From assembly GCA_021779535.1 (NCBI GenBank), contig JAJYAM010000010.1, positions 1 through 57,494 on the forward strand: a stretch of DNA of 57,494 bases, read 5' to 3'. The DNA comes from Pseudomonadota bacterium (GTDB lineage Bacteria > Pseudomonadota > Gammaproteobacteria > Steroidobacterales > Steroidobacteraceae). The notes below the pieces were generated by a model that did no database searches, was not told the origin of the DNA, and saw only the letters and a list, made by a program, of their open reading frames with translations. This document shows, one piece after another, positions 8,997 to 19,190 of this stretch. Position numbers and translations under genes: made by a program. Position 1 is the stretch's first letter; every line of letters starts with the position of its first letter.

Positions 8997-9000
<4 letters not shown>
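8101..9000 (-). CDS. DUF58 domain-containing protein of the MoxR/Bat operon
   Basis: The 299-residue protein contains the DUF58 core motif GRGLEFEEVRPYVAGDDSRS followed by IDWRVTAR (about residues 41-68) and a VWA-like fold after it (PVWLLVDLQPGMFFGS, with D-x-Q-x-G at the MIDAS position). DUF58 proteins are constant partners of MoxR ATPases and are thought to act in assembly or maturation of VWA-containing complexes. The start is a GTG at 9000 that overlaps the moxR stop (GTGA); the protein sequence from this codon (KLPDLDELLGLRG) fits the family start. Confidence 0.83.
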
Positions 9001-10031
<1,031 letters not shown>

Positions 10032-10326
10032 CCGATCCTCCAGATCACTGTGATTCGCGATCGAGTGCCGCGGCGCGTGCCCGGACGGTCTGGATGGATG
10101 ATCGACGGGCGACGATCAATTGCGGGCCGGGTCGGGCATCGTTCCAGCGGTCACGGGCACGCGACCCGGCCCGGAACGCGGCCTGCCGACCCGTGCGATC
10201 CGGCGATTTCGACCGGGAGGGTCGCGATGAAGTTCCGCAGCCTGCGCGGGCCTGCCACGGGTCGAGAGGCATCGCCCGGCGCCGCCGTCCCGTCAGGGGC
10301 GGCATTCCGGCGCCGGGCGCGCGATC

Positions 10327-10935
10327 TCAGGCCTTCTGCAGTTTCGCGGCCGCGTTCTCGTAATTCGCGAGCCGGTTGAGGAAGTTGTCGGTGAAGTCCG
10401 GCCGGCGATTGCGAAAATCGACGTAGTACGCGTGCTCCCAGACGTCCAGCACGAGCAGCACCTTCCCGTCACCGGTCGCGAGCGGGGTGACCGCATTCGG
10501 CGTCTTCACGATCTTCAGCTTCCCGGTCGGCGCGAGCACGAGCCACGCCCAGCCGGAGCCGAACTGCCCCAGCGCGGCGGCCTTGAACTGCTCCTTGAAC
10601 TGCTCGACGCCGCCGAAGTCCTCGACGAGCTTCTTCTCGAGAACGCCGGGGATGCCGCCGCCGTTCGACGCGAGCGACTCCCAGAACACGCTGTGGTTCC
10701 AGTGCTGGCCGGCATTGTTGAACACCGGTTGCAGATCGTCCTTGCCGTAGGCGAGGCGCACGATTTCCTCGAGCGACTTGCCTTTCAGCGCGTCGTTCTT
10801 CTCGACCAGGCCGTTCAAGGCGGTCACGTAGGCGTTGTGGTGCTTGCCGTGATGCAGCTCCAGCGTTTCCTGGCACATGCCCCGCGCGCTCAAGGCACCG
10901 ACGGCGAATGGCAAAGCGGGCAATGTAAAACTCAT
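10327..10935 (-). CDS. sodB: Superoxide dismutase, Fe/Mn type
   Basis: This 202-residue protein has the usual length for an Fe/Mn superoxide dismutase, which converts superoxide to peroxide and oxygen in the cytoplasm. All four metal ligands are visible: H28 (LELHHGKHH), H81 (AGQHWNH), D164 and H168 (LDVWEHAYY). The N-terminus MSFTLPALPF and the GSGWAWLV block are typical. The start at 10935 is preceded by a GGAGGTAAGAGG ribosome-binding region. The histidine in GQHWNH (H78) makes the metal choice uncertain; SodB-like Fe enzymes are the best guess. Confidence 0.93.
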   Translation of the reverse strand: MSFTLPALPFAVGALSARGMCQETLELHHGKHHNAYVTALNGLVEKNDALKGKSLEEIVRLAYGKDDLQPVFNNAGQHWNHSVFWESLASNGGGIPGVLEKKLVEDFGGVEQFKEQFKAAALGQFGSGWAWLVLAPTGKLKIVKTPNAVTPLATGDGKVLLVLDVWEHAYYVDFRNRRPDFTDNFLNRLANYENAAAKLQKA

Positions 10936-11272
10936 TCCTCTTACCTCCGGTAGTGCGGGCGCCCACCGAACGCCGCCGAGGCGGCGTGGACCGGGCGTAA
11001 CGACCCTCCCCGGCGCGTCCGAGCGGCGCGCTCTCAAAGGGGGCGTTAGGGTACCACGGCCGCGCGGATCCGTTGCGCCCCGGCCCGCGGCGAACGCCGT
11101 TCGCGCCCGTGGTCGAACCCCTGCTGCTTGCCGGCGCTTGGTGTCTCGCGGCGGAGCTGCCTTGCCTCGCGCTCGCATGGCGAATCGGGTACCGTACGCG
11201 CGATGGCCGAGCGGCGCAGCCCTCGAGCGGCTGCACTTCGAGGATTCCCCGTCCCCCGTGAGGAGTGCCCCC
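10936..11272. other. Intergenic region between divergent sodB and PAP2 gene
   Basis: No gene is supported here. The region holds the sodB ribosome-binding site, a perfect inverted repeat at 10970-10987, and the GAGGAG site before the PAP2 gene. I could not identify convincing -35/-10 elements on either strand. Confidence 0.5.
10970..10987. promoter_or_regulatory. Perfect 8-bp inverted repeat upstream of sodB
   Basis: Arms ACGCCGCC and GGCGGCGT flank a 2-base centre, 35-52 bases before the sodB start. It could be an operator or a 5' UTR hairpin. In such GC-rich DNA a chance origin is also possible. Confidence 0.3.
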
Positions 11273-11923
11273 ATGTCGAGCACACGCCGATCGCCCACCA
11301 TTGCGCGGATCGCCTGTGCGGCCGCGCTGACGATGATCGCCGCGTGGTCCACGAGTGCGCAGGCCGGCGGCGGCCCGATCGGCATCGATCACGAGTGGTC
11401 GCTCGATCAAGGCGGCATCTGGGCGCGCAAGTACCAGGTCGCGCTCGAATTCGGCACGGTCGCGGTCGAAGCGGCCGGCAGCCTCTGGTTCGGCAATGAC
11501 AACAAGCTCGGCCACACGTTCTGGCAGAGCGCGGACGCGTCGATCGTCGCGGGTCTCGGCGCGACGGCGCTGAAATACACGTTCAGCCGCGCCAGGCCCT
11601 ATCAGGATCGGGGCCCGAACGCCTGGTTCCAGGGGAGTTGCTGCCAGAGCTTCCCGAGCGGCGAGGTCACGCTGCAAGCGAGCTTCGTCACGCCGTTCAT
11701 CGTCAATTACCAGCACGATCATCCGTGGATCTGGTCGCTCGAGGCGCTCCCGGTCTACGACGCCTTCGCGCGCCTGAAGAGCCAGGCCCACTGGCAGACC
11801 GACGTGCTCGCCGGCTGGGTGCTCGGCACGGCCGTCGGTTACTGGTCGACGACCCGGCACGTGCCGATCATGGTCGGGATCCTGCCGCACGGTCTGTCGA
11901 TCGGTTTCTACAAGAAATTCTGA
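11273..11923 (+). CDS. PAP2-superfamily phosphatase, exported
   Basis: The 216-residue protein has a signal peptide ending near AQA (residue 31) and the three phosphatase motifs of the PAP2/acid phosphatase family: K101-x6-R108-P109, then PSG at 128-130, and R167-x5-H173-x3-D177. The second motif reads PSGE instead of the usual PSGH, so the conserved histidine is replaced by glutamate (E131). PAP2 enzymes dephosphorylate lipid phosphates or small phosphate esters at the membrane or in the periplasm. The start at 11273 follows GAGGAG with good spacing. A longer in-frame extension upstream has no family character. The substrate is unknown. Confidence 0.78.
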   Translation: MSSTRRSPTIARIACAAALTMIAAWSTSAQAGGGPIGIDHEWSLDQGGIWARKYQVALEFGTVAVEAAGSLWFGNDNKLGHTFWQSADASIVAGLGATALKYTFSRARPYQDRGPNAWFQGSCCQSFPSGEVTLQASFVTPFIVNYQHDHPWIWSLEALPVYDAFARLKSQAHWQTDVLAGWVLGTAVGYWSTTRHVPIMVGILPHGLSIGFYKKF

Positions 11924-11930
11924 TGGGACG

Positions 11931-11956
11931 GCGCGCCCGGCGGAGCCGCCGGCGCG
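11931..11956. terminator. Hairpin between convergent PAP2 and MazG-like genes
   Basis: A GC-only stem (GCGC, bulged base, CGGCG, loop GAGC, CGCCG, GCGC) fills the 36-bp gap between the two stops. It has no T-run, so termination is only suggested by its position. Confidence 0.3.
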
Positions 11957-11959
11957 GCG

Positions 11960-12313
11960 TCACAGATCGGTGTACTTCTTGCTGGTGCCGCGCGCGAGCG
12001 CGACCGGATACTTGAGCGCATTCAGCTCGAGCTTGCGGCGCGCGACGCCGACCAGGTCCACCTCCAGCTTGTCGGCGAGCCGGATCAAGTACAAGAAGAC
12101 GTCGGCGATCTCCATCGCGACCGCCTCGCGCTGGCGGGCGCTGAGGTCCTCGGGACCGCCGCGGTCGAGCCACTGAAAATGTTCGAGCAGTTCCCCCGCC
12201 TCGACGATCAACGCGCTCGCGAGATTCTTCGGCGTATGGAACGGATCCCAGTCCCGATCCTTCGCGAATTGGCGCAGAGCGACCGTCAAGGCCGCGATAT
12301 CGTCGTCGCTCAT
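11960..12313 (-). CDS. MazG-like nucleotide pyrophosphohydrolase
   Basis: The 117-residue all-alpha protein belongs to the MazG/dCTP pyrophosphatase (RS21-C6-like) group, which hydrolyses nucleoside triphosphates to monophosphate and pyrophosphate. The metal site is seen as E38-x-x-E41 (VEAGELLEHFQW) and E68-x-x-D71 (MEIADVFLYLIRLAD). The usual start motif (FAKDRDWDPFHTPKNLA) is present. I start it at the ATG at 12313 (MSDDDIAAL). House-cleaning of non-canonical nucleotides is the likely role. Confidence 0.85.
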   Translation of the reverse strand: MSDDDIAALTVALRQFAKDRDWDPFHTPKNLASALIVEAGELLEHFQWLDRGGPEDLSARQREAVAMEIADVFLYLIRLADKLEVDLVGVARRKLELNALKYPVALARGTSKKYTDL

Positions 12314-12446
12314 CGTGCTCTCCCGCGCGGGCTGCGAAACGCCCGGTCGTGCCTGCGATCCTAGCGCGGTCGCGCAGCCGGCGCCGCGCGATGATTTGTT
12401 ATCATTCGCAGCCTCCTTCCCCGAGGTGCCGCCTGGAGCCGTCGCG

Positions 12447-13916
12447 ATGCCGTTCGACTGGATTTTCGACCGACGGCGACTGGCGGGTCTCGCGCTCGGC
12501 GCCGCCCTGTGCGCCGCGCCGGCCATCGCCGCTCCGCGCAACGCGATCGGGATCGCCGACGCATCCGCCTGCACCCGCGATCCGGCGGCTTCGACCACCG
12601 TCCCGGGCTGGACCACGATCGCCGGCAGCCCGAGTCTGCGCTGCGCGGCTCCGTTGACCACCGGCGCCGCCGACCGGGTCCGGATCGTGAGCGGTCCCTA
12701 CGGTTCGTCGACCCTCGAGCGGCGTATCGATCTGCGCCGGTTCGCGGCGCGGATCGACCGAGGCCGCGTCCGCTACCGGCTCTCGGGGCGTCTCGGCGCG
12801 ACCGGTGCCGCGCACGCGCGCGCCGTGCTCACGCTGACGTTCCTCGACGGCGCGGGTCGGGCGTTCGCCCCGCGGCCGCGCCTGCTCGGCGTCACGGCGG
12901 CCGCCGCGACGACGCCGCGCGTCGCGGCGCGCCGCGTCGCCGGCACGCTGCCGCGCGGCACTCGGGCGCTGCGGATCGTGTTGAACCTGGTCGCGCCGCA
13001 TCCCGCGCGCGGGTCCGCGGTTGCCGAGGACCTGCGCCTCACGTTGCGCCCCGACGTCCCGCTCGCGCGTGCGGCACCGCCGCGGCCGCGGGTCCCGCAT
13101 TTCGATCACGTGTTCCTGATCATGATGGAGAACACGAGTTACCGGCAGGTGATCGGCGACCGACGGGATGCGCCGTTCATCAACGCGCTCGCGCGCCGCG
13201 GCGTGCTGCTCGCGAACTACCGCGCGGTGTACCACCCGAGCGACGAGAATTATCTGGCGATCGCGAGCGGGTCGGCCGGCGTGCGCGGACCGATGTACTT
13301 CCCGCACATCCACCTCGCGGTCCGGCACCTCGGCGATGCGATCGAGGCGGCGGGACTGACCTGGAAGGCCTACGAGCAAGGCATGGGCACGCCCTGCAAC
13401 ACGACGACGAAGTACGACAAGTATTACGAGCCGGACGACGCGCCGTTCGTGAACTACGCGAACGTGATCGACGACCCGGCGCGGTGCCGCGCGCACCTCG
13501 TCGACACGAAGCAACTGGCGGTCGACCTCGCCTCGACGGCGACGACCCCGAATTTCGCGTGGATCGCGGCCGATGATTACGACGACGGCGAGGACGCGGG
13601 CAACGGCTCCCCGCACAGCCTCGCGGTGCAGGACGGCTGGCTGCGCCGCACGCTCGAGCCGGTGTTCGCCTCGCCCGCGTGGCGCACGCAGCGCTCGCTG
13701 TTGATCCTGACGTGGGACGAGTCGTCGACGACGCGGACCAACCACGTCGCGACGATCCTGTGGGGCTCGCGCGGGACGGTCCGGCGCGGCGCGGTCAGCC
13801 ACCGGCGGTACGATCATTACAGCACCGCGCGCACGATCGAGGCGGCGCTCGGGCTGCCATCGCTCACCGCGAACGACGCGTACGCGCGTCCGATCGACGA
13901 CGCGTTCGTGCATTGA
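12447..13916 (+). CDS. Secreted phosphoesterase (phospholipase C/acid phosphatase family)
   Basis: The 489-residue protein has a signal peptide ending at about residue 29 (AIAA) and an N-terminal beta-rich domain of about 170 residues of unknown function. The catalytic domain starts near residue 218 with the hallmark HFDHVFLIMMENTSY, including the E-N at the metal and nucleophile site. A second metal motif, ILTWDES, is near residue 420. This alkaline-phosphatase-like family includes phospholipases C and acid phosphatases acting outside the inner membrane. GGAG lies 8 nt before the ATG. It shares a theme with the nearby PAP2 phosphatase, but they are not in one operon. Confidence 0.75.
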   Translation: MPFDWIFDRRRLAGLALGAALCAAPAIAAPRNAIGIADASACTRDPAASTTVPGWTTIAGSPSLRCAAPLTTGAADRVRIVSGPYGSSTLERRIDLRRFAARIDRGRVRYRLSGRLGATGAAHARAVLTLTFLDGAGRAFAPRPRLLGVTAAAATTPRVAARRVAGTLPRGTRALRIVLNLVAPHPARGSAVAEDLRLTLRPDVPLARAAPPRPRVPHFDHVFLIMMENTSYRQVIGDRRDAPFINALARRGVLLANYRAVYHPSDENYLAIASGSAGVRGPMYFPHIHLAVRHLGDAIEAAGLTWKAYEQGMGTPCNTTTKYDKYYEPDDAPFVNYANVIDDPARCRAHLVDTKQLAVDLASTATTPNFAWIAADDYDDGEDAGNGSPHSLAVQDGWLRRTLEPVFASPAWRTQRSLLILTWDESSTTRTNHVATILWGSRGTVRRGAVSHRRYDHYSTARTIEAALGLPSLTANDAYARPIDDAFVH

Positions 13917-13932
13917 CCGCCGCACCGGCGCT

Positions 13933-13960
13933 TTGACACGCGCGCTCGCGCTGCTATAGA
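13933..13960 (+). promoter_or_regulatory. Sigma-70 promoter of the gcv operon
   Basis: TTGACA at 13933-13938 and TATAGA at 13955-13960 are separated by 16 bp, a near-consensus housekeeping promoter. Transcription would begin close to 13967, just before the glycine riboswitch. Confidence 0.8.
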
Positions 13961-13984
13961 GTGCCTTCGCTCGAAGTGGCAGTC

Positions 13985-14192
13985 TGATCGGAGAGTGTCC
14001 GGCCGCGTGCCGGAACGCCGAAGGCGCAAGTTCCGCCCGGAAACGCTCAGGCCCAGCAACGACCGACTGCGGAAGCCGTGCAGCTTCGATTCGAGCTCTG
14101 GAGAGTGGTGGATCCCAAGGTGACGCGGGATCCGCCCACCGAAGGGGCGCGACGCCGATCCGGCGTCCGATCTCTCAGGTCGCAGGACAGAG
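13985..14192 (+). promoter_or_regulatory. Tandem glycine riboswitch
   Basis: Two gcvT-type aptamers are visible. Aptamer 1 has GGAGAG (13990), CGCCGAAGGCGCAAG and CTCAGGC (about 13985-14075). Aptamer 2 has CTGGAGAG (14098), CCACCGAAGGGGCG, TCTCAGG and CAGGACAGAGG (about 14096-14192). P1 of aptamer 2 can form between 14096-14100 and 14188-14192. Tandem glycine riboswitches bind glycine and usually turn on the glycine cleavage genes when glycine is abundant. The promoter lies upstream and an intrinsic terminator directly abuts the 3' side. Confidence 0.92.
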
Positions 14193-14233
14193 GGGCGGCA
14201 GACGTTCGATGAACGTCTGCCGCCCTTTTTTTT
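14193..14233 (+). terminator. Intrinsic terminator of the gcv leader (riboswitch expression platform)
   Basis: A perfect 15-bp stem pairs 14193-14207 with 14211-14225 around a 3-base loop, followed by eight T residues (14226-14233). It sits between the second aptamer and gcvT, so it is the likely control point of the switch. Confidence 0.92.
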
Positions 14234-14269
14234 CGGTCCGCGCAGCGGTCGGGACGCGATGGAGGTCTC

Positions 14270-15361
14270 ATGGGACGACGCACGGCCTTGTTCGATCTGC
14301 ATCGCACCCTCGGCGCACGCTCCGTGGATTTCGGCGGCTGGGACATGCCGCTGCATTACGGATCCCAGGTCGCCGAGCACAACGCGGTACGCCGCGCCGC
14401 CGGCGTCTTCGACGTGTCCCACATGGGCGTGGTCGACGTGGACGGTGCGAGATCGCGCGCGTTCCTCGAGCAATTGCTCGCGAACGACGTCGCCAAGCTC
14501 ACCGCTCCGGGCCGGGCGTTGTACGGCTGCATGCTGAACGAAGCCGGCGGCATCATCGACGATCTGCTGGTCTACCGGCTCGAGGCGTCCGCGTTCCGGA
14601 TCGTCGTGAACGCGGGCCGGCGGGAGGCGGATCTCGCGTGGATCCGCGGGCACGCGGCGCAGTTCGGCGTCTCGGTCGTCGAACGCGAGGATCTCGCGAT
14701 GCTCGCGGTGCAAGGGCCCGAGGCGCGCGCACTGACCGCGAAACTCCTGGTTCCGGAGCACGCGCAGGCGGCGCTCGCGCTCGCGCCGTTCCATGCGCGG
14801 CCGATCGGCGAATGGTACGTCTCGCGAACCGGCTACACCGGCGAGGACGGCTTCGAGGTGATGCTGCCGGCGGGCGGCGCCGCGGACCTGTTCGAGGCGC
14901 TGCGGGCCGCGGGAGCCGCCCCTTGCGGCCTCGGCGCGCGGGACACCTTGCGGCTCGAGGCCGGATTGAACCTCTACGGCAACGACATGGACGAACAGAC
15001 CGATCCGTTCGAGTCGGCGCTCGGCTGGACGGTGGCCCTGCAGCCGGTCACGCGGCGCTTCATCGGGCGCGATGCGCTCGAGGCGATCCAGCGGCGCGGA
15101 TCCGCGCGCAAGCTCGTCGGCTTGCTGCTGGTCGATCGCGGCGGCGTGCTGCGCAGGCACCAAACCGTGATCGCGCCGGGCGCCGGAGAAGGCGAGATCA
15201 CGAGCGGCGGCTTCTCGCCGACGCTCGAGCGCTCGATCGCGTTTGCGCGCGTGCCGGCCGCCACCGGCACCGAAGTCGAGGTCGACGTGCGCGGCCGCGC
15301 GCTGCGTGCGCGTGTCGTGAAGCCGCCGTTCGTACGGCATGGTCAGCCGTTGGTTTCCTGA
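14270..15361 (+). CDS. gcvT: Glycine cleavage system T-protein (aminomethyltransferase)
   Basis: The 363-residue protein transfers the methylene group from the aminomethyl-lipoyl H-protein to tetrahydrofolate and releases ammonia. Typical GcvT stretches are present: LFDLHRTLGARSVDFGGWDM at the start, FDVSHMG, a central RTGYTGEDGFEVMLP, and LRLEAGLNLYGNDMDE. Length fits the family. A GGAGG lies just before the ATG. It is the first gene of the gcvT-H-PA-PB operon under the glycine riboswitch. Confidence 0.97.
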   Translation: MGRRTALFDLHRTLGARSVDFGGWDMPLHYGSQVAEHNAVRRAAGVFDVSHMGVVDVDGARSRAFLEQLLANDVAKLTAPGRALYGCMLNEAGGIIDDLLVYRLEASAFRIVVNAGRREADLAWIRGHAAQFGVSVVEREDLAMLAVQGPEARALTAKLLVPEHAQAALALAPFHARPIGEWYVSRTGYTGEDGFEVMLPAGGAADLFEALRAAGAAPCGLGARDTLRLEAGLNLYGNDMDEQTDPFESALGWTVALQPVTRRFIGRDALEAIQRRGSARKLVGLLLVDRGGVLRRHQTVIAPGAGEGEITSGGFSPTLERSIAFARVPAATGTEVEVDVRGRALRARVVKPPFVRHGQPLVS

Positions 15362-15385
15362 GCCCCACCTGGAGAGCCCCCGCAC

Positions 15386-15781
15386 ATGAGCAACGTCCCT
15401 GCCGAACTCGAGTACACCGACGCGCACGAATGGATCCGCCGGCTGCCCGACGGCACCGCCGAGGTGGGCATCACCGATCACGCGCAACACGCGCTCGGCG
15501 ACATCGTCTACGTCGAGCTGCCGGACGTCGGACGCACGCTGAGCGCGGGCGAGGCCTGTGCGGTGGTCGAATCGGTGAAGTCCGCGTCCGACGTCTACGC
15601 GCCGGTGAGCGGCGAGGTGATCGCCCGCAACGCCGCCCTCGAGACCGCGCCCGAGGCGATCAACCAGGATCCGTACGGTGCCGGCTGGATGCTGCGCGTC
15701 CGGCTCGCGCCCGGCGGTGGGGATGCGAAGACGCTCTCGGCCGCGGCCTACCTCGACCTGCTGAGTAAGGAGAGCGACTGA
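15386..15781 (+). CDS. gcvH: Glycine cleavage system H-protein
   Basis: This 131-residue lipoyl carrier shuttles the aminomethyl group between P- and T-proteins. The lipoylated lysine is K65 in [17 protein letters not shown], and the N-terminal motif YTDAHEWIR is intact. It lies 24 bp after gcvT, with GGAGAG before the start, and its last base overlaps the A of the gcvPA start codon. Confidence 0.97.
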   Translation: MSNVPAELEYTDAHEWIRRLPDGTAEVGITDHAQHALGDIVYVELPDVGRTLSAGEACAVVESVKSASDVYAPVSGEVIARNAALETAPEAINQDPYGAGWMLRVRLAPGGGDAKTLSAAAYLDLLSKESD

Positions 15782-17169
15782 TGGCGTTCATCCCGCACAC
15801 CCGGGCGGACGTCGAGGAAATGCTCGCGGTGATCGGGGTCGCGAGCCTCGATGCGCTGTTCGAGGAGATCCCGGCGCAATTGCGCGCGGCCGGGCTCACC
15901 GGCGTCCCGGAGGCGCTGACCGAGATGCAGGTCGGCCGGCTGATGCGCGAGCGCGCGGCCTGCGACGGGACGCCGCTGTGCTTCATCGGCGCCGGCGCGT
16001 ACGAGCACCACGTCCCGGCCGCCGTCTGGGCGATCACGACGCGCGGTGAGTTCTACACCGCGTATACCCCGTACCAGGCCGAGGCGAGTCAGGGCACGCT
16101 GCAGCTGCTGTACGAGTTCCAGACGATGCTCGCGACGTTGACGGGGATGGAGGTCTCGAATGCGTCGCTCTACGACGGCGCATCGGCCGCGGGCGAAGCC
16201 TGCCTGATGGCGGTCCGTGCGAACCGCAAGTCCACGTCGCGGCGCATCCTCGTACCGACGACGCTCCATCCGCGCTATCGCGAGGTCGCGCACTCGATCG
16301 CGGGCCAGCAAGGGCTCGCGTTCGACCCCGTGCCCTACGATCCGGCGCGCGGCACGGTCGCAATCGACGCGCTCGAGCGCACGGCGGCCGGCGGCGACGT
16401 CACCGCGCTCGTCGTGCAACAGCCGAACTTCTTCGGCGGTCTCGAGGACGTCGACGCGCTCACCGACTGGGCCCATGCGCACGGCGCGCTGCTGATCGCG
16501 GTCGTGAACCCGATCGCCCTCGGCATGCTGCGGGCGCCCGGCGATTGGGGGCAACGCGGCGCCGACATCGTCGTCGGCGAGGGCCAGCCGCTCGGTGTGC
16601 CGCTGTCGTCGGGCGGGCCGTACTTCGGATTCATGACGACGCGCAAGGAATACGTCCGCCACATGCCGGGCCGCATCGTCGGGCGCACGCTGGACAGCGC
16701 CGGCCAGGAGGGCTACACGCTGACGCTGCAAGCGCGTGAACAGCACATCCGCCGCGCGAAGGCGACCTCGAACATCTGCACGAACCAGGGACTGCTGGTC
16801 ACCGCGGCGACGATCTATCTGTCGCTGATGGGCGCCGAGGGGCTCGAACGCACCGCGGCGGCCGCGCACGCCCGGACGCGGGAGCTGCGCGCGGCACTCC
16901 TGCGCATCCCCGGCGTGCGCGGGGCATTCGACGCGCCGTTCTTCCACGAGACCGTGTTGCGGCTCGACCGTCCGGTCGCCCCGGTGCTCGCGGCGCTCGC
17001 GGCGCAAGGCATCCTCGGCGGGCATGACCTCGCGCGCGACTACCCCGAGCTCGCCCCCGCGATGCTGGTGTGCGCGACCGAGACCAAGACGGACGCCGAC
17101 ATCGAGCGTTATGCGGCGGCGCTCGAACGGATCCTGACACCAGCGCCGCCTGCGACGGCGAGCACGTGA
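15781..17169 (+). CDS. gcvPA: Glycine dehydrogenase (decarboxylating) subunit 1
   Basis: The 462-residue protein is the N-terminal half of the glycine cleavage P-protein, which decarboxylates glycine and loads the aminomethyl group on GcvH. It begins with the family motif [18 protein letters not shown] and contains [15 protein letters not shown] and [14 protein letters not shown]. In this split form the active enzyme is a heterodimer with subunit 2, encoded directly downstream. The start ATG overlaps the gcvH stop by one base. Confidence 0.96.
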   Translation: MAFIPHTRADVEEMLAVIGVASLDALFEEIPAQLRAAGLTGVPEALTEMQVGRLMRERAACDGTPLCFIGAGAYEHHVPAAVWAITTRGEFYTAYTPYQAEASQGTLQLLYEFQTMLATLTGMEVSNASLYDGASAAGEACLMAVRANRKSTSRRILVPTTLHPRYREVAHSIAGQQGLAFDPVPYDPARGTVAIDALERTAAGGDVTALVVQQPNFFGGLEDVDALTDWAHAHGALLIAVVNPIALGMLRAPGDWGQRGADIVVGEGQPLGVPLSSGGPYFGFMTTRKEYVRHMPGRIVGRTLDSAGQEGYTLTLQAREQHIRRAKATSNICTNQGLLVTAATIYLSLMGAEGLERTAAAAHARTRELRAALLRIPGVRGAFDAPFFHETVLRLDRPVAPVLAALAAQGILGGHDLARDYPELAPAMLVCATETKTDADIERYAAALERILTPAPPATAST

Positions 17170-17177
17170 GGCGAACG

Positions 17178-18671
17178 ATGGCGATGCGTGAACCGACGAT
17201 CTTCGAGTGCGGCGCGCCCGGACGCGGTGCGAGCGATCAATGGCCGGCCCCGGCGCCGGACGCGGCCGCGGACATTCCGCCGCGGCTGCGGCGCACGCGG
17301 CGCCCCGCGCTGCCCGAAGCCTCCGAGCTCGACGTCGTGCGCCATTTCACGCGCCTGTCGCAACGCAATTTCTGCATCGACACGCACTTCTATCCGCTCG
17401 GATCGTGCACGATGAAGTACAACCCCAAGGCGTGCAATCAGTACGCGATGCTGCCCGAGTTCCTCGGCCGGCACCCGCTCGCGCCCGCCGCGTCGAGCCA
17501 GGGCCTGCTGCGCTGCCTGCACGAGTTGCAGGAGATATTGAAGAGCGTGACCGGCATGGCAGGGGTGTCGCTCGTGCCGATGGCCGGCGCGCAGGGGGAG
17601 TTCGCCGGCGTATCGATGATCCGCGCGTATCATCGCTCGCGCGGCGACCTCGAGCGCGACGAGATCGTCGTGCCGGAGGCGGCGCACGGCACGAACCCCG
17701 CGACCGCGACGATGTGCGGCTATCGGGTGCGCGAGATCCCCGTCAACGCCGACGGCGACGTCGACCTCGCGGCGCTGCGCGCCGCGGTGGGACCCCGGAC
17801 CGCGGGGATCATGCTCACCAACCCGTCGACGCTCGGCGTGTTCGAGCGCCACATCGTCGAGATCGAGCAGATCGTGCACGGCGCGGGCGGCCTCCTCTAC
17901 TACGACGGCGCGAACCTGAACGCGATCCTCGGCAGGGTGCGCCCCGGTGACATGGGATTCGACGTGATCCACATGAACCTGCACAAGACCTTCTCGACGC
18001 CGCACGGCGGCGGCGGGCCGGGTGCCGGCGCGGTCGGGGTCAACGACCGGCTGGCGCCGTTCCTGCCGATTCCGATCGTCGGCGAGGACGGCGGGGCCTA
18101 TCGCTGGCTCGACGAGACCGACCTGCCGGGGACCATCGGGCGCCTGTCGACGTTCATGGGCAACGTCGGCGTGCTGCTGCGGGCATACATCTACGTGCGC
18201 ATGCTCGGGCGCGACGGGATGCGCGCCGTGGCCGACCACGCGACCTTGAACGCGAACTACCTGTGCGCACGGCTCGCGGCCCTCGGCTACGACCCGGCGT
18301 ACCCGTCGCGGCGCGCGAGCCACGAGTTCCTGATCACGCTGAAGCGGCAATCGCGGATGTACGACGTCAGCGCGATGGACGTCGCGAAGCGCCTGCTCGA
18401 TCTCGGCTTCCACGCCCCGACGACGTATTTTCCGTTGATGGTGCCGGAATGCCTGCTGATCGAGCCGACCGAGACCGAGAGCAAGGCGACGCTCGATGCG
18501 TTCGCCGCCGCGATGGCACGAATCCTCGCGGAGATGCAGAACGATCGGGACCAGTTGAAGAGCGCGCCGCATGCGATGCCGGTGCGCCGGCTCGACGACG
18601 TGCGCGCGGCCAAGCAGCTCGATCTCACCTGGTCCGGCGCGCCGGCGCGCTCGGAGTCAACGAGCCCCTGA
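17178..18671 (+). CDS. gcvPB: Glycine dehydrogenase (decarboxylating) subunit 2
   Basis: The 497-residue protein is the catalytic PLP half of the split P-protein. The PLP lysine is K270 in [17 protein letters not shown]. Family signatures [16 protein letters not shown] and [13 protein letters not shown] are also clear. I chose the ATG at 17178 (MAMREPTIF), 8 bp after the gcvPA stop; an ATG two codons later is equally possible. The last 15 bp overlap the convergent cytochrome gene. Confidence 0.96.
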   Translation: MAMREPTIFECGAPGRGASDQWPAPAPDAAADIPPRLRRTRRPALPEASELDVVRHFTRLSQRNFCIDTHFYPLGSCTMKYNPKACNQYAMLPEFLGRHPLAPAASSQGLLRCLHELQEILKSVTGMAGVSLVPMAGAQGEFAGVSMIRAYHRSRGDLERDEIVVPEAAHGTNPATATMCGYRVREIPVNADGDVDLAALRAAVGPRTAGIMLTNPSTLGVFERHIVEIEQIVHGAGGLLYYDGANLNAILGRVRPGDMGFDVIHMNLHKTFSTPHGGGGPGAGAVGVNDRLAPFLPIPIVGEDGGAYRWLDETDLPGTIGRLSTFMGNVGVLLRAYIYVRMLGRDGMRAVADHATLNANYLCARLAALGYDPAYPSRRASHEFLITLKRQSRMYDVSAMDVAKRLLDLGFHAPTTYFPLMVPECLLIEPTETESKATLDAFAAAMARILAEMQNDRDQLKSAPHAMPVRRLDDVRAAKQLDLTWSGAPARSESTSP

Positions 18672-19184
18672 CCGCGCCCGCCGGCGGATGCGCCGCTGCA
18701 GCGCGCGCCGCACCGCGGCCGCCTGCAGGCGCAGCGGTCGCGCGCGCAATCGTCCGATCTCGGCGGCCGTGTACGGCCGGAAGTGCGCCGGCAGGTCGCG
18801 CCGGTCGAAGCGGAACAGCATCCAGTTCACGAGCTCGGCGAGGCGCGCGTCCGACAACGGCGACGAGGCGATGCCGGGGATGCGGCCGAGATACTCGCGC
18901 CCGCCGGCCACCTGCAGGTACTTCGCCACTTCGCCCGCGATCCTCGGTGCGGTCCTCGCCGAGCCGCCGCCGTCGACGCGGTGACAGCCCTGACAGTCGA
19001 GCGCCCAGTCGGCCCAGGCACGCCGCGGATCGGGCACGCCGGGAATCGACGCCGCGCCCCGGTAGCCGCCCGCCGCGACCGCCGCGGAGCCCGCGGTTCC
19101 GACCGCGCGCGCGATGCCCGGGAGCGCGCCGAGCGCGATCGCCGCGACCATCGCGACGGCGCGCATTGCCGGCCGGACGCGCAC
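18657..19184 (-). CDS. c-type cytochrome of the amine dehydrogenase locus
   Basis: The 175-residue protein has an N-terminal signal peptide ending near ARA (about residue 27) and one heme-binding site C64-Q-G-C67-H68. A plausible sixth ligand is M122 in [10 protein letters not shown]. Placed 6 bp after the TTQ small-subunit gene, it probably accepts electrons from the dehydrogenase in the periplasm; that role is inference. The C-terminus from about residue 145 is strikingly arginine-rich ([20 protein letters not shown]), unlike ordinary class I cytochromes. The start is a GTG at 19184; an ATG six codons later is an alternative. Its 3' end overlaps convergent gcvPB by 15 bp. Confidence 0.8.
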   Translation of the reverse strand: MRVRPAMRAVAMVAAIALGALPGIARAVGTAGSAAVAAGGYRGAASIPGVPDPRRAWADWALDCQGCHRVDGGGSARTAPRIAGEVAKYLQVAGGREYLGRIPGIASSPLSDARLAELVNWMLFRFDRRDLPAHFRPYTAAEIGRLRARPLRLQAAAVRRALQRRIRRRARSGAR

Positions 19185-19190
19185 GCGAGG

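Noticed and set aside
10032-10326. Open frame on the minus strand between moxR and sodB
   Set aside because: The 86-residue translation is arginine-rich without a domain; the stretch is better read as the moxR promoter region and sodB downstream region.
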